Shown piece by piece: positions 17,580-25,481 of a stretch of 64,000 bases of DNA. Each line of letters begins with the position of its first letter. The first letter of the stretch is position 1. The translations under genes and the position numbers were made by a program. The notes below the pieces were generated by a model. That model worked only from the letters and a program-made list of their open reading frames with translations, made no database searches and had not been told where the DNA came from. The stretch spans positions 9,548,001 to 9,612,000 of the forward strand of contig NZ_CP049838.1 in the NCBI RefSeq assembly GCF_013085465.1. Direction: 5' to 3'. Origin of the DNA: Streptomyces asoensis. Lineage in GTDB: Bacteria; Actinomycetota; Actinomycetes; Streptomycetales; Streptomycetaceae.

Positions 17580-17740
17580 TCGACGCAGTACCTCATGCCC
17601 ATACTCAGAACGCTAAGCTCGCACGGCGGTGACGGCATGTGGATCAGTCGCGCCGCGCCTTGCAGCTTCCTGAACATGCTGATCAGGTGCCGTCCTGCTT
17701 GCGTGGCGGATGGGACATGCGCCGCGCGGCGCCGATCGGG

Positions 17741-18538
17741 TCAGGGCTGTGGCTTGGCCTTGCGGGCGTGCTGGGCGGCCTTCCAGGGTTCGGGCAGGAA
17801 GCGGTGCTTGAGGGCGGTGCGTTTGGTGGCGGCGTCACCGCCGACGACTTCGGCCCGGCCGTCCATCAGGGCCAGGAAGCCCTGGCGGGCGACGGTCTTG
17901 CGGCTGTTCTTCTTCATGCCGGTGCCGAAGGCGGTGTCGTCCATGCCGGCGCGGGCGTGGAAATCGCTGTCCGTGGCGCCGGGCATGAGGGTGGTGACGC
18001 TGACGCCGTGTTCCTTGAGTTCTTCGCGCAGTCCGAGGGCGAACATGCGGGTGAAGGCGCGGGAGGGTCCGTAGACGGTCTCGTACGGGGTGGGCAGGGT
18101 CGCGGACAGCGATGAGGTGATCAGGATGCGGCCCCGGCCGTTGGCGGCCATGTGGCGGGCCACGTGTTTGGCGAGGTGGACGACGGAGGTGACGTTGAGG
18201 TCGATGAGGCTGAGTTCGTCGTCGAGGTCGGTGTCGAGGAAGGCTCCGCCGATGCTGCGCCCGGCGTTGAGGACCGCGGCCTCCAGCGGCCGGCCGGTCT
18301 TCTCCACCGCGCGCCACACGGTTTCCACGCCGTCGGCCCGGGACAGGTCGGCGCGCACGGAGATGACGTCGGTGCCGTGCCGGGCGAGGTCGGCGGCGGC
18401 CTGGTCGGTCTTGTCGCTGCGGCCGGTGGCGATCAGGTCGAAGCCGTTGATCGCGAACAGCAGGGCGAGTTCGTGGCCGATGCCGGCGGAGGCGCCGGTC
18501 ACCAGGGCCAGGGGGCGGGGGGTGGCGGGGCTGTTCAC
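17741..18538 (-). CDS. Short-chain dehydrogenase/reductase
   Basis: A 265-residue NAD(P)-dependent classical SDR: LVTGASAGIGHELA (TGxxxGIG), RADLSRADG, VLNAGRSIGG (NAG) and SSLSATLPTPYETVYGPSRAF. The catalytic Tyr is present but the Lys of YxxxK reads Arg. This is unusual and may weaken or change activity. GTG 18538 is preceded by GGAG and overlaps the stop of the MmyB-type regulator gene (GTGA), so the two are translationally coupled. The pair is the arrangement typical of MmyB-like regulators and their oxidoreductase targets. The substrate is unknown. Confidence 0.9.
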   Translation of the reverse strand: MNSPATPRPLALVTGASAGIGHELALLFAINGFDLIATGRSDKTDQAAADLARHGTDVISVRADLSRADGVETVWRAVEKTGRPLEAAVLNAGRSIGGAFLDTDLDDELSLIDLNVTSVVHLAKHVARHMAANGRGRILITSSLSATLPTPYETVYGPSRAFTRMFALGLREELKEHGVSVTTLMPGATDSDFHARAGMDDTAFGTGMKKNSRKTVARQGFLALMDGRAEVVGGDAATKRTALKHRFLPEPWKAAQHARKAKPQP

Positions 18539-19440
18539 GAGGTGCTCCGTTCCGTGGGTGAGGGGGTGGCGGAGTGGGGGCGCGGGCCGGCTTCGCGGGC
18601 GTTCCAGCTGGCGAGCAGGCGCCAGGCTTCCTGGGAGGTCTGGTCCTGGGCGGGCAGGTAGAGGAAGAGGGTCTGGTCGTCCTCGCCGGGCAGGGTGAAC
18701 GCCTGGTAGTCGATGGTGAGGGGGCCGACCAGGGGGTGGCGGAAGCGTTTGTGGCCGAAGGTGCGGTTGAGGACCTTGTGGTCGTCCCACCAGCGGCGGA
18801 AATGCTCGCTTTTCATGGTCAGCTCGCCCACCAGTTCGGCGGTGCGGGTGTCGTCGGGGTGACGGCCCGCGTCCAGGCGCAGGATGGCGGTCATCTCCGC
18901 GGCGATCTTCGCCCAGTCCTCGTACAGCTCGCGTGCTTCGGGGGCCAGGACGATCCAGCGGGTGAGGTTGCGTTCCCGGTAGGGCATGGCGTCGAAGTCG
19001 GCGAGCAGCACTCGGCACAGGTGGTTGGTGGCCAGGACGTCGCCGCGCCGGCCGAGGATGAAGGCGGCGTGGTCGTCGAACGAGTCCAGGATCCGGCGCA
19101 GCCCGACCCGTGCCCTCTGCACGGTGGGGGCGCGGCGGCGCTCCTTGGCGGGTTTGGGCTTGACCAGGTCGAACAGGTGGGTGCGCTCGGCGTCGTTCAG
19201 GCGCAGCGCCCGGGCGATCGCGTCGAGGACGCTGTCCGAGGGCGTGATGTCGCGGCCCTGCTCGAGGCGGGTGTAGTAGTCCGTGCTCACCCCGGCCAGC
19301 TGGGCGACTTCCTCACGCCGCAGGCCCGGCACGCGCCGGTAGGCGCCCTGCTCCGGCAGCCCGACCGATTCGGGCGTGAGGCGGGCACGGCAGCGGCGGA
19401 GGAATGCGCTGAGATCGACGTGGGGGGCCATGTCCTCCAT
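18535..19440 (-). CDS. MmyB-type XRE regulator (HTH + ligand-binding PAS-like domain)
   Basis: A 301-residue transcription factor. An N-terminal Xre HTH is at residues about 12-80 (VPGLRREEVAQLAGVSTDYYTRLEQGR), followed by the MmyB/MLTR ligand-binding domain (GRRGDVLATNHLCRVLL, MPYRERNLTRWIVL, ELVGELTMKSEHFRRWW). These regulators bind fatty-acid-like ligands and control neighbouring oxidoreductases. ATG 19440 is chosen for the GGAG eight bases upstream; ATG 19431 is a close alternative. The stop overlaps the SDR start, so one transcript carries both genes. The 40-bp element of the 43-56 kb island is absent from its upstream region. Confidence 0.92.
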   Translation of the reverse strand: MEDMAPHVDLSAFLRRCRARLTPESVGLPEQGAYRRVPGLRREEVAQLAGVSTDYYTRLEQGRDITPSDSVLDAIARALRLNDAERTHLFDLVKPKPAKERRRAPTVQRARVGLRRILDSFDDHAAFILGRRGDVLATNHLCRVLLADFDAMPYRERNLTRWIVLAPEARELYEDWAKIAAEMTAILRLDAGRHPDDTRTAELVGELTMKSEHFRRWWDDHKVLNRTFGHKRFRHPLVGPLTIDYQAFTLPGEDDQTLFLYLPAQDQTSQEAWRLLASWNAREAGPRPHSATPSPTERSTS

Positions 19441-19661
19441 GTTCCCCACTCCGGGCCAGGTGTGCGGCGGGGAAGGGGGGTCGCTGTGTCCTAGGAAGCC
19501 GCGCCCCGGGAAGAAGCGTCCCCCGGCGCCCCCGGCATCGTCCCCTGGCATCGCCCCCCGGGGCGCGCCCGCGGCGGTTCGCCATCGCGTGGCCGAGCGC
19601 CGGCTTTCCGGGCCGATCCGGAGGTGGACGATCTGTCGTGAGCGCCCAGGGAGGGGGTGGC

Positions 19662-20189
19662 ATGGAGCGAGATGTTCAGCTGGTGCGGGACTTGGTGGCG
19701 GCTGCGCCTGGCTTCGAGGGCGCGTTCGACGCGCACGTCTTCAACGAGGACGGTGTCCTGCCCCACGTGTTCTTCCGGGATGTCGTGCAGGGGACCGTCG
19801 CGTCGTTCCTCGGAAGAGACGAGACGGACTGGCGAGTGACGCTGCGGTTCCTGGAGGAGCGGCTTCGACTTGATGTCCCCGAAGTGACCCAGGTGGTCAC
19901 CACCTCGTTCCTCTTCCAGCTGCCATGGCCGGATCAGCCCGGACACAGCCTTGTCGACCACCTTGGTCCCGCCATGAGCGCACGGTTCGCTGCGATCCGG
20001 CCGTCCGGCCAGGACTTGACCTGTGGGCGGCCGCCCGGCTTCGACGAAGGCGCCGGCGTGAGTGAGGTCGGCGAGGACGGCTTGACTGATGTGGCTCTGC
20101 GTCTCGGTGCCGTAGACCCTGACCGGTCGACAGTGCCGCTGTGCCCGCCTGTGCCTCTTGATCGTTTTCTGGGCTGCGCCTACGCTTCC
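19662..20189 (+). other. DUF7674-like coding segment with no stop of its own
   Basis: A strong AGGGAGGGGG site precedes ATG 19662. The first about 115 residues look like a small intracellular domain: APGFEGAFDAHVFNEDGVLPH, VVQGTVASFL, FLEERLRLDVPEV and VVTTSFLFQLPW, resembling DUF7674 proteins of about 110-120 residues. Instead of stopping near 20010 the frame stays open through about 60 codons of unconvincing sequence into the pentapeptide-repeat gene in the same frame. Either the natural stop was lost or a 567-residue fusion is made. The domain assignment is from memory and tentative. Confidence 0.45.
20158..20186 (+). promoter_or_regulatory. Internal promoter for the pentapeptide-repeat gene
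   Basis: TTGATC (20158-20163) and TACGCT (20181-20186) are separated by exactly 17 bases. Transcription would begin within a few bases of the ATG triplets at 20190, 20196 and 20202, implying a leaderless mRNA. No Shine-Dalgarno sequence precedes those ATGs, which agrees. Confidence 0.45.
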
Positions 20190-21362
20190 ATGCCCATGGA
20201 CATGGGGGAGCTGGAAGGTGGGCGCAGGCCATGGCCCGCCAGGCCGGTCAGGCATCGTGTGACCGCGGCGCTGCTGGCCGGGGCAGCGGGGCTGGCCGTT
20301 CTGGGCGCGGTGCTCGTCCTCCTGCCGGGTGTCGTGGTCGACCACGATCTCGCCGGGGCGAGCGTCGCAGCGCAGGACCGGCTCAAAGCGGTGAACGACG
20401 TCCGGACGACCCTTCTCCAGGCCGTCGGCGGCGTGGTCGTGCTGTTCGGCGCGTACGCCACCTGGCGGCAACTGCGCGTCAGCCAGGACGGCTTGCGCGC
20501 CACCCAGGAGGGCTATGTCACCGACCGGTTCAGCACGGCCGTCGATCAACTCGGCAGTGACAAGCTGGAAACGCGCATCGGCGGACTCCACGCGCTGTGG
20601 CGGATCGCGGAGCACTCCGCCCGCGACCGCGAGGCCGTCATCTCCATCCAGGCCGCCTACTTGCGTACGCACCTGCCCTGGCCTCCCGCCGGACCGGAAG
20701 CGCCGGCGACGGACGCGCCCATCAATGACGTCGTGCCGCTGGAGGTCCGAGCCGCCGACGCCCAGGTGGCGCTGACCGGGCTCGGCGTGTTGTTGCTCCA
20801 GCCCCGGGAGCAGTCCTGGGTCAACCTCGGCGTCACGGACCTGCGCCGGGCCGACTGCGACGGGCTGTGGCTGCACGAGGTCAACCTCGACCGATCCTGT
20901 ATGGAGGCGGCGGGTCTCTACCACGCCAACCTGACCCAGGCGTCCCTCGTCGCGGTCAACCTGCGGCACGCCGATCTCAAGACGGCGATCCTGCGCCGGG
21001 CCCGCTGCGTCCTGGCCGACCTGCGGGGCGCACGGCTCGTCGAAACGGACTTGCGTGACGCGGACTTCACCGAGGCCGACCTGCGCGAGGCGAACGTGCG
21101 CAAGGCCGATGCAGGGGGCGCCGTCTTCCACCGTGCCGACCTGCGCCTGGCCGACCTGCGCGGCTCCGACCTGAGCACGGCCGACCTGCACCAGGCACGT
21201 CTTACCGGCGCGCTGGCCAGCGAACACACGCGCTGGCCGGCTGGGTTCGACCACTCGGCCGCGGGTGTCGTCGTCACCGAGGATCCCGGCCCCGAACCCC
21301 CGCCGCTGCTCCAGCCTTCGGGGATAACGACACAGCACCCGCAACTGCGGTCCATGCCGTGA
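20190..21362 (+). CDS. Membrane-anchored pentapeptide-repeat protein
   Basis: A 390-residue protein counted from ATG 20190 (20196 or 20202 are alternatives). After about 20 basic residues come two TM segments (ALLAGAAGLAVLGAVLVLLP and LLQAVGGVVVLFGAYATWRQ). A helical juxtamembrane region follows (RLKAVNDVRTTLLQ, YVTDRFSTAVDQLGSDKLETR, IGGLHALWRIAEHSARDREA). The C-terminal quadrilateral beta-helix is made of A(D/N)LxX repeats such as ADLRGARLVETDLRDADF. This domain order is common in Streptomyces proteins of unknown function. It shares an open frame with the upstream DUF7674-like segment; the internal promoter argues for independent expression. Confidence 0.8.
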   Translation: MPMDMGELEGGRRPWPARPVRHRVTAALLAGAAGLAVLGAVLVLLPGVVVDHDLAGASVAAQDRLKAVNDVRTTLLQAVGGVVVLFGAYATWRQLRVSQDGLRATQEGYVTDRFSTAVDQLGSDKLETRIGGLHALWRIAEHSARDREAVISIQAAYLRTHLPWPPAGPEAPATDAPINDVVPLEVRAADAQVALTGLGVLLLQPREQSWVNLGVTDLRRADCDGLWLHEVNLDRSCMEAAGLYHANLTQASLVAVNLRHADLKTAILRRARCVLADLRGARLVETDLRDADFTEADLREANVRKADAGGAVFHRADLRLADLRGSDLSTADLHQARLTGALASEHTRWPAGFDHSAAGVVVTEDPGPEPPPLLQPSGITTQHPQLRSMP

Positions 21363-21409
21363 CCGAGGCCCGGATGCGGGTGTGCCGGTGGGGTCTCGCC
21401 GGCCCGCTC

Positions 21410-22255
21410 TCAGGTGGTGTAGAGGTCGTAGGTGGGGGTGTGGTGGGGGTCGGCGATGATGTCGAGGCGGGGGTCGACGGTGAGGATGGCCTGGTGCATG
21501 CGCTGGAGTTGGGGTGAGGGTTCGACGCCGAGTTCGTCGATGAGGCGTTGGCGCAGGCGGCGGTAGGTGTCGAGGGCGGCGGCCTGTCTGCCGGAGCGGT
21601 AGAGGGCGAGCATGGCCTGGGAGTGGAGGCCTTCGTGCTGGGGGTGGCGGGCGGTGAGGTGGGTGAGTTCGGCGGTGAGTTCGCTGTGGTGGCCGAGGCG
21701 GAGTTCGGCGTCGATGCGGCGTTCCTGGGTGACGAGGCGGCTCTGGTGCAGGCGCATGGTCTCGATGTGCAGGACGGGGCCGTGGGGGACGTCGACGAGT
21801 GCTTGTTCCTGCCAGAGGCTGAGGGCCTGGTCGAGGAGGCGGGCGGCGTCGGTGTCGTGGCCGTTGTCGAAGGCTTTGTGGCCCTGGGCGGCGAGTTGTT
21901 CGTAGCGGTGGGCGTCGACGGTGTCGGGGGGTATCTGGAGGAGGTAGCCGCCGTAGCGGGTGGCGAGGATGTCCTTGGCGGTGGGGGTGCCGCTGCCGGC
22001 ATCGGTGGTGGTGTGGGTGGTGGGGAGGGCGTGGGTGAGCATGCGGCGGAGTTGGAGGATGTAGGTCTGGAGGGTGGTGAGGGAGCTGTGGGGGAGGTCG
22101 GTGTCCCAGATTTCTTCCATGAGGGTGGGGACGGGGACGACCTGGCCGGGTCGCAGGGCGAGGAGGGCGAGGATCTGGCGGGGTTTGCCTGCGGTGGGGA
22201 CGATGTTTTTTCCGTTGATTTCGGCGTTGAGTGCACCCAGAACTTTTATGTCCAT
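21410..22255 (-). CDS. SARP-family transcriptional activator
   Basis: A 281-residue regulator of the AfsR/DnrI/RedD type. Residues about 1-90 form the OmpR-like winged helix (KVLGALNAEING, GKPRQILALLALRPGQVV, LQTYILQLRRML). About 95-250 are the bacterial transcriptional activation domain (DTVDAHRYEQLA, ARLLDQALSLWQ, LYRSGRQAAALDTYRRLRQ). It is a short SARP without NB-ARC or TPR extensions. ATG 22255 has GGAGG upstream. It is divergent, across 0.88 kb, from the ebo-type operon, the usual geometry for a pathway-specific SARP. Its 3' end converges with the pentapeptide gene. Confidence 0.92.
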   Translation of the reverse strand: MDIKVLGALNAEINGKNIVPTAGKPRQILALLALRPGQVVPVPTLMEEIWDTDLPHSSLTTLQTYILQLRRMLTHALPTTHTTTDAGSGTPTAKDILATRYGGYLLQIPPDTVDAHRYEQLAAQGHKAFDNGHDTDAARLLDQALSLWQEQALVDVPHGPVLHIETMRLHQSRLVTQERRIDAELRLGHHSELTAELTHLTARHPQHEGLHSQAMLALYRSGRQAAALDTYRRLRQRLIDELGVEPSPQLQRMHQAILTVDPRLDIIADPHHTPTYDLYTT

Positions 22256-23136
22256 TGTTCCTCCGTACCGTTTGCGTGAGGCGTGACGGTCGGTCCGAGG
22301 CGGTGGTGTGGCTTTCGATAGTGTCTTCGGTGGGGGTTGTCGCGGGGTTTTCGCGGGTTGGCCGCGAGGGGGTCTGAAGGTTTTATGGAGGGGCGTGCGA
22401 GGCGGTACCGAGCAGTTCTCCAGCGGTAATCCAGAACCCGCCGCGAAACGGAACCGGGCCGATGTCCGGCGAGGCGTGCGCGAGCTGGTGATGTGTGCGC
22501 GGACGGGGGTCGGTCGGCAGGCCGGTGCCGACGCCCGTTTCCGGCCATGGCGGCGGAACCGGGGAGTCCGGCCGTCCGTCGTGGTGCGGACCCTCCTCAT
22601 CACGGGGCTGCCGCGGCCCGGCTGCGGGTGGGGACGGCCCCCCGTCTCATCTGTCCGAGGCGGAAAATCGCTCGCCCTGCGGGGCCACTGTCGTCACGTC
22701 AGGTCGCCACGGGTTCAGGCGTCGCCCGCCCGTCGGCAGACTGCCGTGCGGACTTGAAATCTCCTGGAGAAATCGTCCACGAAGGCCTGGGGTGAGCGGG
22801 CTGAACCCTGCATTCCGTAAGGCGCGCGGACTAGCATGCCGGGAAATCGCCACGTATTCCGGCGCGGAGGGCGGTGCGGAGTCCGTCTGTGATGTTGCCG
22901 CCGGAAATGATTCCGTTTCCGAATGGCTGTCAGGAGGTGCAGGTTGTCTCTGGTCGAGCAGGTGCGGGTTCCCTGATCACCTCGCGTCATAGTCCTGCCG
23001 ACCGTCTCACCTGCTCGCGGCCTGATTCTCGAGCTCCCTGTCGTCCCCTTTGCGTGGCGGCGTGCCGAGCGTGCTGCGTGGCTGTGTTCCGGGTGGTTCT
23101 CGTTTGTCATCGCTGACGTAGTTTCGGGAGGTTGTC
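22256..23136. other. 881-bp divergent regulatory region between SARP and ebo-type operon
   Basis: No credible gene is present on either strand. The sequence is noticeably less GC-rich than its surroundings in 22740-23130. It contains TCGAGC heptamer-like words (22954, 23029) and a long-range inverted repeat (22955-23017). Both SARP and operon promoters must lie here. Confidence 0.6.
22955..23017. promoter_or_regulatory. 10-bp inverted repeat upstream of the ebo-type operon
   Basis: CGAGCAGGTG (22955-22964) and CACCTGCTCG (23008-23017) are perfect inverted copies 43 bases apart, about 120-180 bases before the first operon gene. TCGAGC-like words are the type of heptamer bound by SARPs, but canonical 11- or 22-base-spaced direct repeats were not found. 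It could also be two regulator half-sites that loop the DNA. Confidence 0.35.
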
Positions 23137-24294
23137 GTGTCTGAGTTCGCCGAGTCGCCCGCTGCTGGTGCCGCTGCTGCCGACGGTGGGGTGAGGGGTA
23201 CGGGCGTCTGGTTGGTCGGGGCCCGTGGGTCGGTTGCGACGACCGTGGTCGCGGGGTGTGCTGGGCTGGTGGCGGGGTTGTATCCGGCGACAGGGTTGGT
23301 CACGGAGACCGAGGAGTTCGCCGCGGCGGGGCTGCCCGCGTTGTCGTCCTTGGTGTTCGGCGGGCATGACACGGTGGACTGGCCGTTGGTCAAGCGTGCC
23401 GAGATGCTGGGGGAACAGGGTGTTCTGCCGTACGGGCTGGTGCGGGCGGTGCGTGGTGAACTCGCCGTCGCTGACGGGGAGATCCGGCCGGGAGGGCCGG
23501 CGGCGGATGACGGCCGCAGCGACGAAGAGCTGATAGCGGCGTTCGCTGCGGACATCGAGGGTTTCACCCGGCGCAGAGGGCTGGCGCGGACGGTGGTCGT
23601 CAATGTCGCTTCCACCGAGCCGGTCGCGGTTGAGGGCGGGCGGCTGCCGGCGAGTTCGCTGTATGCCGCGGCGGCGTTGCGGGCGGGTTGTGCGTATGTG
23701 AACTTCACTCCCTCGGCGGGAGTGGGGCATCCGGCGCTGGAGGAACTGCGCGGGCGGGCGGACGTACCGTGGGCGGGCCGGGACGGCAAGACCGGGCAGA
23801 CTCTGTTGCGGGCGGTGCTGGCGCCGATGTTCCGTCAGCGTGCTCTGGGTGTGCGGGCCTGGTCGGGGACGAATCTGCTGGGCGGGGGCGACGGGGCGGC
23901 GCTGGCCGATCCGGCGGCGGCCGCGGCGAAGAACGCGGGCAAGAACCGGGTCCTCGAGGACAACCTGGGTGCGCTGCCCGAGGGTGAGGTGCACATCGAC
24001 GAGGTGCCCGCCCTGGGTGAGTGGAAGACGGCCTGGGACCATGTGGCTTTCGAAGGGTTCCTCGGCTCGCGGATGGTGCTCCAGACGATCTGGCAGGGCT
24101 GTGATTCGGCGCTGGCCGCGCCGCTCGTGCTCGACCTGGCCCGGCTGGCCGCCCGCGCGCAGGAGGCGGGGATCGCCGGGGGCCTTGCAGAGCTGGGTTT
24201 CTATTTCAAGGATCCCGACGGCGGCTCTGCGGCGCTGGCCGAGCAGTACGACGCCCTGGTCGCTTTCGCCGCGCGGCTGGCGGGCGGCCGGTGA
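23137..24294 (+). CDS. Inositol-1-phosphate-synthase-like sugar-phosphate cyclase heading an ebo-type operon
   Basis: A 385-residue member of the myo-inositol-1-phosphate synthase family, an NAD-dependent enzyme that oxidises, aldol-cyclises and reduces a hexose 6-phosphate. Visible motifs are GVWLVGARGSVATT (nucleotide-binding loop), VNVASTEP, YVNFTPSAGVGHPALEEL, DGKTGQTLLRAVLAPMF with the catalytic-lobe Lys, SGTNLLGGGDGAALADP, and GFLGSRMVLQTIWQGCDSALAAPL. It is divergent in detail from primary-metabolism synthases. GTG 23137 has GGGAGG upstream; the stop overlaps the eboC start (GTGA). Its position suggests it supplies the cyclic polyol that EboD-type cyclases provide in other ebo clusters; that is inference. 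Confidence 0.85.
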   Translation: MSEFAESPAAGAAAADGGVRGTGVWLVGARGSVATTVVAGCAGLVAGLYPATGLVTETEEFAAAGLPALSSLVFGGHDTVDWPLVKRAEMLGEQGVLPYGLVRAVRGELAVADGEIRPGGPAADDGRSDEELIAAFAADIEGFTRRRGLARTVVVNVASTEPVAVEGGRLPASSLYAAAALRAGCAYVNFTPSAGVGHPALEELRGRADVPWAGRDGKTGQTLLRAVLAPMFRQRALGVRAWSGTNLLGGGDGAALADPAAAAAKNAGKNRVLEDNLGALPEGEVHIDEVPALGEWKTAWDHVAFEGFLGSRMVLQTIWQGCDSALAAPLVLDLARLAARAQEAGIAGGLAELGFYFKDPDGGSAALAEQYDALVAFAARLAGGR

Positions 24295-25481
24295 GCGAGC
24301 TGCGTGACTGGGCCGAACTGCTGCGGGTCTCGGCGCTGTTCACCGTTCCGGGGGATGTGCTGGCGGGGGCTGCGGCGAGCGGTCGGCGTCCGGGTGCCGC
24401 CACCGCTCTGGCGGCCGGTGCTTCGCTGTGCCTGTACGAGGCGGGGATGGCGCTCAACGACTGGGCCGACCGGGACGAGGACGCCGCCGAGCGTCCTCAC
24501 CGGCCTGTTCCCTCGGGCCGTATCGCTCCCGGGCAGGCGTTGGCGGCCGCCGCCGTGCTGACGGGCGCGGGCCTGGGGCTGGGTTTCGCCGCGGGCCGGC
24601 CCGCCGCATGGTGCGCGACGGCTCTCGCGGGCACGGTGTGGGCCTACGACCTGCGGCTGAAGCACACCGCGGCGGGTCCGGCGGCGATGGCCGCGGCCCG
24701 CGGCCTGGACCTGCTTCTGGGCGCGGTGGCCACCGCCGGCCCGCACACAGCCCGGCAGCGCCCGCTGGCCGGGCACCCTCCGGCAGGCACCTCGGCAGGC
24801 ACCTCGGCAGGCACCTCGGCAGGCACCTCGGCAGGCACCTCGGCAGGCACCTCGGCAGGCACCTCGATGGGTGCCCCGGCGGGCAGCGGGGCGGGCGTCC
24901 TGGCGGGCAAGGGCGCGGGCGTCCTGGCTCGTCTCTCCGCGAGTGCTCCGACGGGTGCCGGTGCGGGCCCATCGGCAGGGGGTACCACCGGAGCGGTTCG
25001 CCGGGCGCTGCTGCCCGCTGCCGTGCTCGGCGCCCACACCTATGCGCTCACCACCGTCTCGCGGGCCGAGACACGGGGCGGTGCGCGGGGCGGCCCGCTT
25101 GCCGCTCTCGCTGTGACGGCCGTCCTCGGCGCGCTGGTCGGCACCGGTGGGCACCCCGGCCCGACCGCCCGATGGCGCCGGAGCGGGCGGGCCGGTGCAA
25201 CCGGCGGGCCCGGTGTACCTGGTGCACCTGGCAGGCCGGGCGGGCTTGGCCGGGCTGTGCTGGCTGGTGGCTATGTGGTCACGGCTGGACGGCCGTTGGT
25301 GCATGCCGTGCTCAATCCGTCGCCGCCGCTGACCCAGCGGGCCGTGGGCGGCGGTATCCGTGCGCTGATCCCGCTCCAGGCGGCTCTCGCGGCGCGCTCC
25401 GGCGCGCCTGTCTCCGCCGCGCTGATTGCCGCGCTTGTGCCCGCGGCACGTCGGCTGGCGGGGAAGGTGAGCCCCACATGA
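24291..25481 (+). CDS. eboC: UbiA-family prenyltransferase (EboC)
   Basis: A 396-residue polytopic membrane prenyltransferase. The aspartate-rich motif is NDWADRDEDAAERPHRPVPSG at residues about 57-77, a typical UbiA NDxxDxxxD site, and RGLDLLLGA follows near residue 141. About eight TM helices are expected. Between residues about 150 and 235 lies a non-family insertion rich in Gly/Ala/Ser/Thr that includes seven GTSA-type tetrapeptides, so the protein is roughly 100 residues longer than usual EboC (about 290). GTG 24291 overlaps the previous stop and TGA overlaps the next ATG. The family attaches an isoprenoid to an acceptor, here presumably the product of the preceding cyclase. Confidence 0.88.
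   Translation: MSELRDWAELLRVSALFTVPGDVLAGAAASGRRPGAATALAAGASLCLYEAGMALNDWADRDEDAAERPHRPVPSGRIAPGQALAAAAVLTGAGLGLGFAAGRPAAWCATALAGTVWAYDLRLKHTAAGPAAMAAARGLDLLLGAVATAGPHTARQRPLAGHPPAGTSAGTSAGTSAGTSAGTSAGTSAGTSMGAPAGSGAGVLAGKGAGVLARLSASAPTGAGAGPSAGGTTGAVRRALLPAAVLGAHTYALTTVSRAETRGGARGGPLAALAVTAVLGALVGTGGHPGPTARWRRSGRAGATGGPGVPGAPGRPGGLGRAVLAGGYVVTAGRPLVHAVLNPSPPLTQRAVGGGIRALIPLQAALAARSGAPVSAALIAALVPAARRLAGKVSPT
24786..24869 (+). repeat. 12-bp tandem repeat x7 inside eboC
   Basis: Seven near-perfect in-frame copies of GGCACCTCGGCA (Gly-Thr-Ser-Ala); the last ends ATG instead of GCA. The array lies in the low-complexity insertion of the prenyltransferase. It keeps the frame whatever the copy number because the unit is 12 bases. 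Confidence 0.9.

Noticed and set aside
19491..21344. 617-codon minus-strand ORF with pentapeptide-like runs (VGxAQVG)
   Set aside because: The repetitive pattern is the mirror image of the real pentapeptide repeats on the plus strand. One piece near 20000-20130 looks slightly protein-like but has no start, ribosome site or recognised family.
22715..23110. 131-codon minus-strand ORF in the SARP-ebo intergenic region
   Set aside because: No ribosome site, and a His/Arg-rich shadow-like composition without any domain; treated as non-coding.
24786..24869. Possible CRISPR-like or satellite array
   Set aside because: Units are 12 bp with no spacers and lie in frame inside eboC; simple coding tandem repeat.
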